From Macrotis lagotis (taxonomy: Eukaryota; Chordata; Mammalia; Peramelemorphia; Peramelidae), in the NCBI RefSeq assembly GCF_037893015.1, contig NC_133660.1:287653078-287717077 (forward strand): a DNA stretch of 64,000 nucleotides, written 5' to 3'. Position numbers and translations under genes: made by a program. The notes under the pieces were generated by a model. The model was not told the origin of the DNA and did no database searches. It worked only from the letters and a program-made list of their open reading frames with translations. Below, one piece after another: positions 33,770 to 45,488 of the stretch (within the stretch, counting starts at the first letter, position 1; each line of letters opens with the position of its first letter).

Positions 33770-34005
33770 TTCTAATGTGCTAGACCAGTACAGTTATGTC
33801 AAGTGCTTCACATAAATTCTCTTATTTTTCATAATATCCCTGTGAAGAGGGTGCTGGCTTTTATCTCCATTTTACAGATGAGACTAAGAGAAGTTAGATG
33901 ACTTGTTCAAAGTCACCCAGCTGAGCTATGTTTGAGCAAAATTTGAACTCAGGTCTTCTGGATTCCAAGTCTAAGACTTCTTTCACTGTGTCAACTAGTT
34001 GAACA
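33770..34005 (-). repeat. MIR-family SINE
   Basis: AATATCCCTGTGAAGAGGGT, CCATTTTACAGATGAGACTA, AAAGTCACCCAGCTGAG. Confidence 0.7.
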
Positions 34006-34084
34006 TAAATTTGTACTAATGATTATGTATATAATAACAAAAAATTAAAATTCAAAAAGAATGAGATAAAGATGAAATAATTTA

Positions 34085-34290
34085 AGACTTGAGTCAATGG
34101 GGAGTCACTGGAACTTATTGGGTGACATGGTTAGACTTGCATTTTAGAAAAATTCCTTTGGAATTTGGGAGATGTATTCAAGCAAAGAGATATTTGAAGC
34201 AGGTAGACCAATTAGGAGGCATTGTAAGAGTATAGGTTAAAAAGGATGATGACCTCAACTGAAGGTAGCTTAGTGTGAGTCAGACAGAAG
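34085..34290 (+). repeat. Unnamed old interspersed repeat (copy 3 of 4)
   Basis: GGGGAGTCACTGGAACTTAT, GACATGGTTAGACTTGCAT, GTAGACCAATTAGGAGGCA. Confidence 0.45.
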
Positions 34291-34489
34291 GGGAGAGATT
34301 CAACAAATTTTTTGTGACTAGATTTGATAACTATCTGGTTATGTGGGAACAAGGAGAGTGGGGAGCTATGGATAATGCCAATATTGCAAACTTTCAGTTA
34401 TGGAAAAGATTGTGATACTATCACCAGAGACTGGGAAAAGAGTTGGTTTTTGGTTGAAAGGCAATGGATTTTGTTTTAGATATGTTAAT

Positions 34490-34760
34490 TTAGGGGAAGC
34501 TATGTGGCTCTGTAGATAGAGAGCACTAGGCCTAGAGTCCAGAAAACCTGAATTGAAGTCTGGCTTTAAATATGTACTAACTGGGTGGTCCTGGGCAAGT
34601 CCCTTAACCTCTGTTCACTCAATTTCCTTATCTGTAAAATGGGGATAATAATAGATTTATCTATTCAATTTGTTGTGAGGTCTAAATGAGATAATAATTA
34701 TAAAGTGCTTAAGACAATCTGTGGCATATAGTAAATATTCTACAAATGTTATTTGCTGTT
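34490..34760 (+). repeat. CORE-SINE/MIR
   Basis: AGAGTCCAGAAAACCTGAAT, GGGCAAGTCCCTTAACCTCT, TTATCTGTAAAATGGGGATA. Confidence 0.75.
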
Positions 34761-35079
34761 GTTGTGTGACTAAAGGACCACAAGTTCAAAAAGTTCAATC
34801 ACCAGTTGGTAATATTTTGGGTTAGGGCTGGACCAAAGAGTCATCTATATAGAGATAATAATTAAATATAGAGAAGTTGATAGGGTCACCAAATGAGGAA
34901 ATGTTCAGAAAAATGAGAAGAGAGAGAACAGAACTGGGGGGAGGACATCTATAGGAATTGCAGGGAGGAGGTGGAATGTGACCCATATTTCCATCCTTTG
35001 ATTAGTTGGTCACAAATTTCTGGGATCAATCCATAACACAAGGGGGTCTTCTTTGGAGATCATTGGAATAGACACTCAC

Positions 35080-35172
35080 CAAATTATCTAATATCAGACT
35101 ACTGATAAGAATTAATATTCCAAGAACAGAAAAGATGGCACTGACAATATTCATTCCAAGACTGCCTCTCAT
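35080..35172 (-). pseudogene. MS4A18: MS4A18-like TM3 exon (intact)
   Basis: 93 bp; acceptor TTCCAG, donor GTGAGT. Encodes MRGSLGMNIVSAIFSVLGIL then ILISSLILDNL. Same length and phase as in MS4A15. Confidence 0.85.
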
Positions 35173-36229
35173 CTGGAAGAGAAACAAAACCATTACCTTT
35201 TTGGGTGAGTAATACTCAACATTTATAAGGCATTATTGCAAGACATTTTTGATTGAAGCTTCATGAGAATTCTCATTTTTTAACTTGGAAGACCAAGACT
35301 TCAGGCAGTGAAATTACCTGCCCCAAATTCCATAACTAGTAAATAGTAGGATTTGAATATAGCTCTGTCTGACTTCAGGTCTCACTCTATAGTTGTCAAG
35401 ATAGTGTAGAGCTTGAGAGCACCTTAGAAAGAGTCAAGTTCAATTTCCTTATTCTCCTGGTTAGAAGAGGGATTTTTTAAAAACTAAGTGTCCAATAGCT
35501 ATGAACACTTGATTTTCAGACAGGCCTGCATGCTGCACAGTAAGGAGATGAGACTCCTAATTGATGGAGTGTTGAGCCCAAATGAGCATTGCGAGCCCAT
35601 GGGAGGAGTGGAGTTGGTGTTGGGAACAACTCTTGTTGAATAATTGGTTTCTCCTGAGTGAATATTGTTAATATGGAAATTTCTGGCTATGGCTATGGAA
35701 ATTTCAATAACTCAGAGGACACTGATTTCAAGATGTAACAGAGCAGAAAATTCCTGCTTTCTCAACTTCAAGCTTCCACTCAAACAACATCAATGATGGA
35801 AAGCACATCTGAAGGCCCTTGTTCCAGTTCCTTGTAAGGTCACTCATTATACCATGACTTGCTATGTCCTGAAGTTTGTCATAATTCACATATATGTGTG
35901 TGGAGTAGATTTGCTTCCCCTTTCCCCCACAGCTAATTAAAAACAGAAGATAAAAGATAAATAACAGTCAATGGTGAGGTATTAATATGCTAATGAATTG
36001 CAAAAACTATGTACATTCTTTTAACCCTTTATATCCCTTTTCTCAGATTAAATTTTAAGGGAAGGTTGGCCATTGACTAAGGAAAAAAATTCCCCTCAAT
36101 TATCAAGTCTTTGGGTCAGGCAGCAACTTTGGGGAATAGGCACAGTGATAATGGGGGAAGGGAAACCGGTCTTATCCCCATTCCAGTGTCATTGCATTGT
36201 GCAGTAGGAAACACACATTACTGAAGAAC

Positions 36230-36766
36230 AGTTGGACAAGGAACAGAGACACAGAGCCTCCAGTTAGACACAGACAGAGAAGTATTCAAGTCAGGAAATG
36301 GCTTCAAGGAATAAAACCTTTGTTGAAAGAGGGGCAAACTCAATATGGATTTAAAAGAGAATAAACTGTCCGTCAACTTTGAAGCTGTGGGGAGAAGCAG
36401 GCCCAGGGAGCCCAACAAAGTAGCCCACTTGTCAAAGACACTTCACCAAGGAGGGAAACAGTATAAAAATGTTATGAGAAGAGAAAGGACATCAGGACTG
36501 CAGCATGAATTTGCTATATGTGTGCCTCACTACTAGTTTCCCTTAAGTTTCTGCCTACTCTCCTTCCTGTTGCTGCATGTATTTTGAGGGAGAGCATCCC
36601 CATTTTTTAGTGGGGAATTTTTTGTTACTACTGCTCTTAATAAATTAGTAAATGGCTTTGCTTTGAGCTAATTATGTCTTCTGGCTGACTGTTGAGAGGT
36701 AGCTTATTGGTAGAGACTAGTGAGTTTTAGGATGGTGGGCTCACAGATTACCTCTCTAAAACAGAA
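36230..36766. repeat. Possible solo LTR fossil (endogenous retrovirus, ERVL/MaLR-like?)
   Basis: A TATA-like GTATAAAAATG, then about 180 bp later CTTAATAAATTAG followed by a GT-rich tail, are laid out as in an LTR (promoter, poly(A) signal, short U5). Lies in the intron between the MS4A18-like 57-bp and TM3 exons. Ends are uncertain; old; no internal retroviral genes seen. Confidence 0.3.
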
Positions 36767-37475
36767 ATCATAGTATTCCTATGGGGACACAATCTTCAAA
36801 CCCATGGTTATAAATTATGTTGTGGGAGTTTCCTAACCTGTGTTCCTTGTGATCTCAGTGAAACTCTTAACCACAATCATGTCTGTAAAACTGGGAATCA
36901 AAGAGTGAGGAGCCAGAAGAAGGGGGAAAAGCAATTTTCTTGTGCACAGTGGAAGACTGCTCCTTGATCAAAGCTGCAGCTCTTTGGGTTACAAATGGGG
37001 CTTTTATAGCATTTTAGGCCCACCACAATCCATGGAAAAAAATAGAAATAGGGAAATAGGTGAGCCTTGGAGTCACAAGAGTTGCTAAAAGTCTTCATGT
37101 TCCTGTAGGAAATGCATTTCTCTGTGGTTAAGTCCCCAGCTCTGACTCCTTTAAAATGGAATTATTCTTGTTCAACCTCTTGTTTACAATAAAGAGAGAG
37201 AAGTCAAGTACAAACCTCCAAATTCTGTTTTCTTAGTCTCAGAGGTTACTTTATCTGGGATGAAGATGTCTTCTCCAGATTTACAAAACACAGGTTCATC
37301 CACCTTCTCCACAGTAGCTCCCAGAGGGCAATTCAATGCAAATCCATTTTGGACACCATCAAAAGTTATCAAAAATACTTGAAAGAATGGATGATCTCAT
37401 CGAAAACACCACATGAATCCTAAGGAGGTTCTAACTTTCAATTTGAATTGTTTGGATGCAAAATTGATAACTTTC

Positions 37476-37532
37476 CATGCATAGATCTGGTTCTTTTGCA
37501 GCTAATATTGAGAGAGATCCAGAAACAATGAA
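37476..37532 (-). pseudogene. MS4A18: MS4A18-like 57-bp TM2 exon with a defective donor
   Basis: Acceptor ACCTACAG, then FIVSGSLSILAAKEPDLCM in 19 codons, exactly the family length. The next six bases are GAAAGT instead of GTAAGT or GTGAGT, so the donor GT is missing. Confidence 0.85.
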
Positions 37533-37639
37533 CTGTAGGTAAAAATGGATCATTTACTCCATGAAGAACTCCAAGTAATCTTAATTAGATACCCTTGTCA
37601 GGTTATACTTCTTTCCCAATACCTTAAGACAAGCTTCTT

Positions 37640-37800
37640 CATCTTCTTTTTTTTTAAGGTTTTTTGCAAGGCAAACGGGGTTAAGTGACTTGCCCAAGGC
37701 CACAAGCTAGGTAGTTATTAAGTGTCTGAGGCCGGATTTGAACCCAGGTACTCCTGACTCCAGGGCCGGTGCTTTATCCACTATGCCACCTAGCCGCCCC
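37640..37800 (-). repeat. tRNA-headed marsupial SINE (left arm of inverted pair)
   Basis: Flanked by perfect 15-bp target duplications TAAGACAAGCTTCTT (37625-37639 and 37801-37815). Confidence 0.95.
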
Positions 37801-37839
37801 TAAGACAAGCTTCTTAAGAGGCATTCAAGACATTCCCCA

Positions 37840-38000
37840 GGGGCAACAGGGTGGCACAGTGGATAAAGCACCGGCCCTGGAGTCAGGAGTACCTGGGTTC
37901 AAATCCGGCCTCAGACACTTAATCATTACTTAGCTGTGTGGCCTTGAGCAAGCCACTTAACCCCATTTGCCTTGCAAAAAAACCTAAAAAAAAAAAAAAG
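37840..38000 (+). repeat. tRNA-headed marsupial SINE (right arm of inverted pair)
   Basis: GGGGCAACAGGGTGGCACAG to a long A tail; flanked by AGACATTCCCCA and AGACACCCCCCA, a 12-bp target duplication with two differences. Confidence 0.93.
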
Positions 38001-38048
38001 ACACCCCCCAACGTGGTTCTTCTCTACCTTGCCAAGTTTACCTAGGGT

Positions 38049-38311
38049 TTCTAAATGGTACAGTGGATAGAGTGCTGGCCTTGGACTCAGAAAGACTCAT
38101 TTCCTGAGTTCCAATCTGACCTCAGGGGTATGACCTCAAGTGTATGATCCTGGGCAAGTCCCTTAACCCTTGTTTGTCTCAGTTTCCTCATGTCAAATGA
38201 GTTGAAGAAGGAAATGGCAGTATCTTTACCAGGATACTCCAGTATCTTTGCCAAGAAAACCCCAAAATGGAATTACAAAGAATTAGACGTGGCTAGAAAT
38301 GATTGAACAAG
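38049..38311 (+). repeat. CORE-SINE with RTE-type tail (MAR1-like)
   Basis: TACAGTGGATAGAGTGCTGG, TCCTGGGCAAGTCCCTTAAC, CCAGTATCTTTGCCAAGAAA, AATTAGACGTGGCTAGAAAT. Confidence 0.82.
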
Positions 38312-38827
38312 TTAATATTTTTGATGTTGATTTGTGATATCATTGGAATAGAGATCTCTTAGTGAGGAATCTCCTACTAATGCTAATTAGCAAATTATTC
38401 TGTAGTTTATAGTCTTGGAGAATTGCTAGGGTATAGAGAAAGAGAGACTTCCTAAGGATTCTACAACCAGTCTGTCAGAGGTGGACTTAAAATCAGATCT
38501 TGCTGACCCCAAAACTCGCCTTCTCTATCTATTAAAGCATATTTCCTGCATCATGATGATTAATATTATTAGGGTTATTTGATGACTAATGATCATGAGA
38601 GCTAGTTCTTAGGATTTCCATCTTCAAGGAGGAGAAGAAACAGAGGAACATGTAGAAATGAAATGATGGCCTTCTGTAGACATGTAATTTGATGCTATTC
38701 TCTCCTCTTTCTTTCCTTTATCTTCTTCCTCCTCCTCCTTGCCTTCCTCTTTGTCTTCCTCCTATTGATCCTTATCTTCCTTCTCCCAGACCATACTCCC
38801 CAAACCACAAGGTTTTGCTCTACCTAC

Positions 38828-38936
38828 AGACAATCCTCCCCAGAATGGATACCCTGAAAAGTTGAGCACGATTCCCGAAAAATCCAAGGACAGAACCGAG
38901 GAAGATATGCATCAGGCCAGTCATGATTTGTACAAC
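38828..38936 (-). pseudogene. MS4A18: MS4A18-like TM1-TM2 exon, 109 bp
   Basis: Acceptor CCCAACAG, then VVQIMTGLMHIFLGSVLGF; NFSGYPFWGGLS stands in another frame before donor GTAGGT. Family exons here are 120-123 bp and multiples of three. One base too many in the TTTTT run accounts for the shift. Confidence 0.85.
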
Positions 38937-39429
38937 CTGTTGGGACAGAAGAGGACATTAGATAAGATCAAAGTTACCTCTGGTCCAGTGAGTGACTAGA
39001 GAAATCTCTATTCTTTATAATGAAATCATGAGGAGTGGAGAGAGAAGCTCCCTTCTCCTAACAGTCATAGCCTTCACAGGACTGCTCAAACAGTGGGAAT
39101 TCCTTGTCATTAGAAGCTTGGTGGAGGGAGTGAATAAAAATTTTGGAGAGGACATAGGATCAGAGGACTTTTAGAGCTGGAAGGAATCTCAGATTTCATC
39201 CTGTCCTATCTTTTTATTTTGTAGAGAAGGAAACTGAGACAGCTCAGAAGTTAAATGACCTTGCAAAGTATTACATTTTTGTTGGATTAAGATTTGTTTT
39301 TGAGTTCTGGCTGAACCACTTACTACAGATATGTGACCTTGGGCAAGATTCTTATTCTCTGAACCTCAGTTTTCTTATGTGGAAAGTGGGGACAAATAAT
39401 ATTTACATTACCAATCACTTAGAGTTCCA

Positions 39430-40300
39430 TAATGAACAACATTCTTTTTTAAAAAATTAAAATGAACAAACATTCATTTTCTCTTTTTCCTACCTCACCC
39501 CTCACTGAGAAAGAAAAAGAAAACTCTTAACACACATGCATAATATATTAGCATAATATACAAAAGCAAATTCCCACATTGCCCATGTTCAAAAATATGT
39601 CTCATTCTACATCTTTAATTCATCATCTCTGGCGGGAGCAGGGTCACATTCTTTATCATCAGTTCTCTGGAATCTTTGTTAGTAATTTTTCTTTGTATTG
39701 TTTTTGTATAAATTATTCTCTTTATTCTACTTCACACCATATCAGATTTCTCTGAAACTGTCCTTTTACCACTTCTTAGGGTTGCAATAGTGTTCTATTA
39801 AATTATTCAGTGATTCTCCAAATGATGGGCATCTCCTTAGGTTCCAGTTATCTGCCACCACACTAGTGCTGTTGCATTTTTTGATGTATTGATTCTTTTC
39901 CTCTTTCTTTGGGCAAAGGGGACTTTTTATTGCAGATTAGAGTAGTTGCAGTTTATTGACTTTTGTCCAAATTGCTTTCCTGGATGGGTAGACCAATTCA
40001 CATCTCCATTAATAGTGCATCAATGGACCTTTTTTCCCCATAGCCCCTTTAACTTTTGTTAACATTGCCAATCTGATGGGTGAGAAGTGGAAACTCAGAG
40101 TTACTTTAATTTGCATTTTTAAAATTATTAGTGATCTGGGATATTATTCCCTTGGAATCTGTTATTCATATCAATTAGAGAATGGCTATTATTCTCACAA
40201 ATTTAAGTTAGTGCCTTGTATATCTTATAAATGATACCTTTCTCAGAGAAACATGTCACAAAAATATTTTCCTCATTAGCTGGGGGGAAAGTGCTTTGTA
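39430..40300 (-). repeat. L1 LINE fragment, divergent
   Basis: Same order of landmarks as the other L1 pieces but more diverged: ATAGTGTTCTATTAAATTAT, CCAAATGATGGGCATCTCC, TTGCCAATCTGATGGGTGAG, TAGAGAATGGCTATTATTCT. An older L1 subfamily. Confidence 0.7.
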
Positions 40301-41654
40301 AAATTAAAAGTATTAGAGTGATGGCTGTTACTATTGTTGTTGTCATTTCAAGGTACCTTCCAGGTGGCAAAGTGTAGCGGATAAAGGGTTCAAGTCCTGT
40401 TTCTGATGTCTATTGACTCTTTGACCCTATGCACGTCATTTGACTACTCCACTCCCCCATGTAACTCTCCAAAGATTTTTACCCATAAATTGTTGATTGC
40501 ATTGGTGAGAAAAATTTCCATGCTATGAGTTCTCCACATGGATGACGTCCTAAGCCTGGCCTCATCTTCCATCACACCCTCTAGTTAAATGAAGGCTTTA
40601 TGCTACTTTTACCCCAGTGGTTCTGGTTTGACTCCATTTGTTGAGGGAGAAAGAACCCTAGCCCCATGGTTATAGCATCTGAATGTCAATACTAGCTTTG
40701 CCACTTCTTATCGAAGCACTACCTCTCTCTGGGACTTGATTTCCTCCTCTTTCAAATGGGACAGTTAGCCTAACTGAGCCCTCAAATTCAATCCAGCTTT
40801 CAGTCTTCAACCTTCTGTTAATTCCTTTTACACAATCAATTCTTTTAGCTCGCTCTCTCTGGTTTTTTTTTCTCTGACTTCCTTTCTCCTGATCTCAATC
40901 CCATCTCTTCCCCCAGACCTCTGACTTCTTCTAAAACATCATTTTCCTAGTTCCAAGGAGCCATGAAATAAAAGTTTAGAAACTGTCTCATCAAAACATG
41001 AGATCTTTAAGAATAAATTTCATTGACATCGGTTAAATTTCTACCTCTGTCCCTTCTCTTCTCTCCCAGAGAGCTAGCTATCTCATATGACCAGGATATG
41101 CTGATTTATCATTTATCACTTGCTAATTTATTATGTTTAGTAACTGGGATTCTCCAAAAAATAAATATACTGAAGGCATATTCTTAAATTCAATCTATCT
41201 GTAAATCTAACCAATCAACAAAACAACAGATCAAGCCCTTATTTGTAGCATTTACCAATTTCTAGTGTCAATGTTCACCTGAAAATTTAACAGTCAGCTC
41301 CTTGACTCCAGCACACACTTGCATATTATAACTAAAGCTTTTTAAAATATAAAATAAAAAGAGATAAAATTGGCAAATGTATCAATAAGGCTAACATAAT
41401 CTGAAAATCTATGCAATATTCCATAGTCACAGATCTCTCATTTCTGCAAAGGAGTCAAAGACTGTGTCTTCCCATAGATTTTCTTTGGGGCCATGCTTAA
41501 AAAAAAGCTATCTTAAGAATATTCTCAGAGTAAAAACAACCACCACCTCCACCATCCAAACTGAACACTGTGAAATTATAGCAACCAAATTTGGCACTGG
41601 AAAAGAGATAAGAAAATGTAACTACTCCCTATCCTCTCTTTGCTGAGGTGAGAG

Positions 41655-42300
41655 AATATGAATGTTGAATTTTGTATATGTATTGTCAGACTTGAGTTAT
41701 ATGTTCGTTAATTGTATAGAATTAATTCCTCCCCAACCCTTTCTATTTAAAGCTTTGGGTGATCCGTATCTTAAAGCTTGTTGTAATAGGATTTTCTCTT
41801 TATTATTTGAGATGAATGCTCTGCCCTGCTTAATGGTGGGCAGAGTTGACAAGAGTCCAAAGAACTCCAACCTTCTCCAGTTCCCTTTGGGGACTTGTTG
41901 AGCTTCAAGTTTTCTTCAAGGGTCTCTTGGTTTTAAGGGCTTCTGGCTTCCAGTTTTGGGATAAAAGGTAGAAGAGGCCAACCCCACTAGAATCTGGAAA
42001 GACATGAGAGAAGTTGGCCATCTTCATCATGTCCCCATTTTCCAGTGATTACACTAAAGACATGGCAGCTTCCCTCTGTGTGAGAGTCAGGACTTTCTCT
42101 TGTGGCTGTACTGAATTCTTTTACTCTGAGCAGGAGAGTTCCTCTATGCTAAAGTGTTTGGCATATATTCGCCTATGCATACCTTTTCTGATATCTGTTG
42201 CTATGATTTTGATAAATAAGTTTCTTTGTTTTTCTTTCTGTGTGTTCACTGTGGAACTGGTATTTGGTTGTAAAGAGGTTAAGCCTTGGATATGGACCTT
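41655..42300 (+). repeat. Possible solo LTR fossil (endogenous retrovirus)
   Basis: GGGATAAAAGGTAGAAGAGG looks like an LTR core promoter, and GATAAATAAGTTTCTTTG about 250 bp on like its poly(A) signal, followed by a TGTG-rich tail. Ends uncertain; no internal genes seen; looks old and alone. Confidence 0.35.
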
Positions 42301-42839
42301 GTAGTCTCCCTTTCCCTTCAAAATATTAAACCAATCAAAAGTTAAATGGAACCTGATCATAACCCCTGGACAAACAATATTTAAGATAGATATGTTTCTA
42401 CCCTGGTGCACCCCTTTCTCTGGCCCCAACCTCCTGTTTCCCTTTCTGGAAGAAATGGAAATCTCCTTTGGAAATGGGTAGGGGGAGAATAGGCTAGAGA
42501 TGTCTCTTCTTTCTCCATCCTCCATCCTCCATCCTCCACACAATGGCAGTCCCCTCATCATTTGTGACCCCTTTGCCACACATGGGATTCACATTCCTTT
42601 TTCATTTGTTATAAGAGATAGCTTGTTATGGAAAGAATATAGTTTTAATCTTTTTCTTTAAAGAGTATATATCCTCCTTTTTAAAAAAAATTTTGCCTTG
42701 AGAATGAATAATCATGCTTTAAACCAGTCAAGAAAAGTGTTCCAAGAGCCACCGTCTGGTTCTTGAGTTTAGGAATGTATCCCATTGATTTCCAAAGCTC
42801 CCCAGCTCACACTTGAATGCTTTATCACCATTTACCTAG

Positions 42840-43260
42840 GGGAATCTGGATCATGGAATTTTGGGTTAGAAGGGCCCTTAGGGGCCATCTGAACCCAAAC
42901 CCTCATTTTACAATTGAGGAGATATGAATTTACTTGAGATTGGATTGAAATTGTGAGAGATTGAATCACTAGCTCAGGGCCACACAGCTAGTCAGTGGCA
43001 GAACTGGGAGGAGCTGGGACTCTGCCCCCCATTTCAGATACTGTCTTTTCTGGCAGGGTAGGGTATGAAATGTAGAAAAGGCAAGCAGGGATTTAATCAA
43101 GTTTCATAAAATCACAGACTTTGAACCTTAACATCACCAGACACCATTTAATCTGATCTTATTTTACAGAGGGGGAAACTGAAACCCAGAGAAGTAGGTG
43201 ACTTGTCCAAGTCACACAGCTAGTCAGTGGTGGAACTGGGAGATGACTTAGACTCCAGAG
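42840..43260 (-). repeat. Two MIR-family copies in tandem
   Basis: Each shows an AGGGGGAAACTGAAACCC- or AATTGAGGAGATATG-type tail complement and CACACAGCTAGTCAGTGG. Same orientation; boundary near 43095. Confidence 0.6.
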
Positions 43261-43519
43261 ACTGGGCTTTTTCCACGAACTTTCCAAAGCTTCTAGGGTG
43301 CCAGGGATGGGAGTTGTCCAGGCTTGGTTGCATTTCCTTATGGAAGGATCTCCTTATGCTTGTTGGGCATGTCCATGGACAATCTTGTGAGTGGACCAAG
43401 TGCATTTCATGGGCTTTTGGAAGACTCTCATTTGGCTATCAGTGGCCAGGATTCACTCCTTTTGTGCCATTCTATCAAATGGAGTCTTCAATTTTTGGGG
43501 TCCTCCTCAGCATCCACAA

Positions 43520-43590
43520 TGATTGACAGTGTCTGATACATGGCGGGGGGTGGTGCTTAATGAAAGCTCATTGACTGATTGATTGCCAAT
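43520..43590 (+). repeat. L2 3' end
   Basis: GTGCTTAATGAAAGCTCATT then GACTGATTGATTG: typical L2 terminus. Similar termini occur near 28.8, 57.05, 58.4 and 60.3 kb. Confidence 0.6.
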
Positions 43591-44634
43591 CACCCTTGCC
43601 TCCTTTCCCCTTTTTGAGGCACCATCAGAGATCAGACACCCGAGAAGTGGCCCTGCTGCCTGGGAGTACCAGTGCATAGGCACAGGGCCTCAGGACCAAT
43701 TGACCATACTCCCTCTCCCAAGCCAAAGAGATGGCAGGGGAGGGGGGGAGCTTTCTGAGTTCCTGGATGAAGTCCCTGGACTCAATGAAATCCTGTTGGG
43801 ACAGGTGTAAAGCCACATGTGATCTCATCAATATGAAGCAGGCTTGGGGAAGGGAACTCCATTGTTCAAGTGGGGAGTCTTCCTCAACCACCAGACTGAC
43901 TCCTGGACTGGGAGTTGACATTGCTAGACAATATCAGCTTGGGACTGATCCTTTCTTTTAGAAATACCAAATTCAAGAGGCCCAGGCCCTGTCTCTCACA
44001 GAAAGAGAGGAGGATGTGGCTTTTGGAGAGACTGAGATTCTCCTGGGAATGGAAGAGCAGGGGGAAAGCACTTGAACATTTTCAGCCTAATAAATGATAT
44101 CTATTCTTTATAAGGAGCATTGGGTTTCTCCTCCCTCAATCCTGTCTTACTACCAGGAAGCACAGTCCCTTTATATTTTATATTCTGTGAGTGAGATGAA
44201 AATCCCCTGTTTGCTGACTCAATGAAGTCATCCTAGAGGTGTCTACACTTCAGTCAGGCCAACCCCAGCCTCTGCCAAGTCCTGCCTTTTCTGAGGTCCT
44301 CTCAAATTCTTCTAGGAGGACAGCAGCTCCACTCCTATATTTCTGTTGCTCTCTTTGGTGGTCATTTTCTTCCTATGGAGGAAATCTAGACAGCTGGGAA
44401 ATTTCTGATCTATTCCACCATCTTCCCAGACTGCTTCCTTGCCTTCTTCCCCTAGTATTATGGTTTCTTGATATTAGGCCTTAAGGATTCATTTGGTAGC
44501 TCTTCAAAGGTCAGGTTCTCTTAGTATCAAATCTTTCCTTTAAGGGTTTGGTGTCCAAAATATAGATAAATAGCAAAATTGTAAGACTAATAGCTATTCC
44601 CTAATAAATAAATGGACAAAAGATATTGATTTTC

Positions 44635-44873
44635 AGTCATGCCCCACTCTTTGTGATCCCATTTAGAATTTTCTTGGCAAAGATACTGGAATGGTTTGTC
44701 ATTTTCTTCTCCAGTTCATTTTACAGATGAAAAAACTAAGCCAAACATGGTGAAGTAACTTGTCCAGTGTCACACAGCTGGGAAGTGTCTGAGGATGGAT
44801 TTGAACTCAGGAAGATGAGTCTTTTTCTGACTCCAGGGTCTGTGCCCTGTCCATTGAATCATATTGTTGCCCA
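44635..44873 (-). repeat. CORE-SINE with RTE-type tail (MAR1-like)
   Basis: AGTCATGCCCCACTCTTTGT, TTCTTGGCAAAGATACTGGA, CAGTGTCACACAGCTGGGAA. Confidence 0.82.
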
Positions 44874-45488
44874 AAGGATATTAGCAATTCTTTAAAAAAA
44901 GAATTGCAAAGTATTCACAACCATATGGAAGAATGCTCCAAAAGACAGTAATAAGAGATAGGCAAATGCAAAACTTTGAGGTTTTACTTCATACCCTATA
45001 AAATGACCAATATGATAAAAGAAATCATAAAAGTGTTGGAGGGATTATGGAATGATAGGCACACTAATACATTGTTGGTGGATCTGTGAAATGGTACAAC
45101 CATTTTGGAAAGTAATTTGAAATTATGCAAATAAAATGACTAGACTATCTATTCTCTTTGAACCAAGTTACTACTGACATGATTGTTTTAATTTGCATTT
45201 CACATGGATTATGCCTCCTACATGGGAGGGTAGGACAGGATAAGTTTGAATGTTTGTAATTTTACCTTCTAAAATAAATATTCCTTTGTAAAAAATAATG
45301 CTGGAGTATTATACTTAGAAAGGACTTCTCTGGAGTATTGGAATTCACATCACTAATGTCTAAGTGCTTCCTTTGAGTGGATATCCCCTCTTCTAATTCC
45401 CCCTTCGCCTTTATCCAAATTTGACTCTCAGCCCCTTCTAGGAGAATATATCAAGTGAAGAGAAAGAAAACTTCAGAACCATACTTAC

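Larger units (their letters stand above)
16432..35079. other. 18.6 kb between MS4A15 and the last recognised MS4A18-like exon: repeats, no intact gene recognised
   Basis: Expected in this span are the untranslated first exon of MS4A15 and the TM4 and C-terminal exons of the MS4A18-like gene. A candidate for the former is at about 25368-25440; no good candidate for the latter was seen. Contents include an L2 from 17.5 to 20.7 kb cut by SINEs, the 22.6 kb minisatellite, an L1 piece at 26.6-27.8 kb, hAT-like and unnamed old repeats, and scattered MIR copies. Segments without a clear call: 23.2-24.3, 24.5-25.3, 27.8-28.6, 29.4-30.8 and 31.5-32.7 kb. Confidence 0.55.

Noticed and set aside
37184-37372. 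62-codon minus frame near the MS4A18-like 57-bp exon
   Set aside because: No acceptor or donor and no MS4A motif; the real exon is at 37476-37532.
37555-37600. DYLEFF-like text on the minus strand, suggesting a TM4 exon
   Set aside because: It lies upstream of the 57-bp and TM3 exons, where a TM4 exon cannot be, and a stop follows at once.
42121-42579. 152-codon minus frame
   Set aside because: Half lies in a suspected LTR fossil; low similarity to anything known; no splice context.
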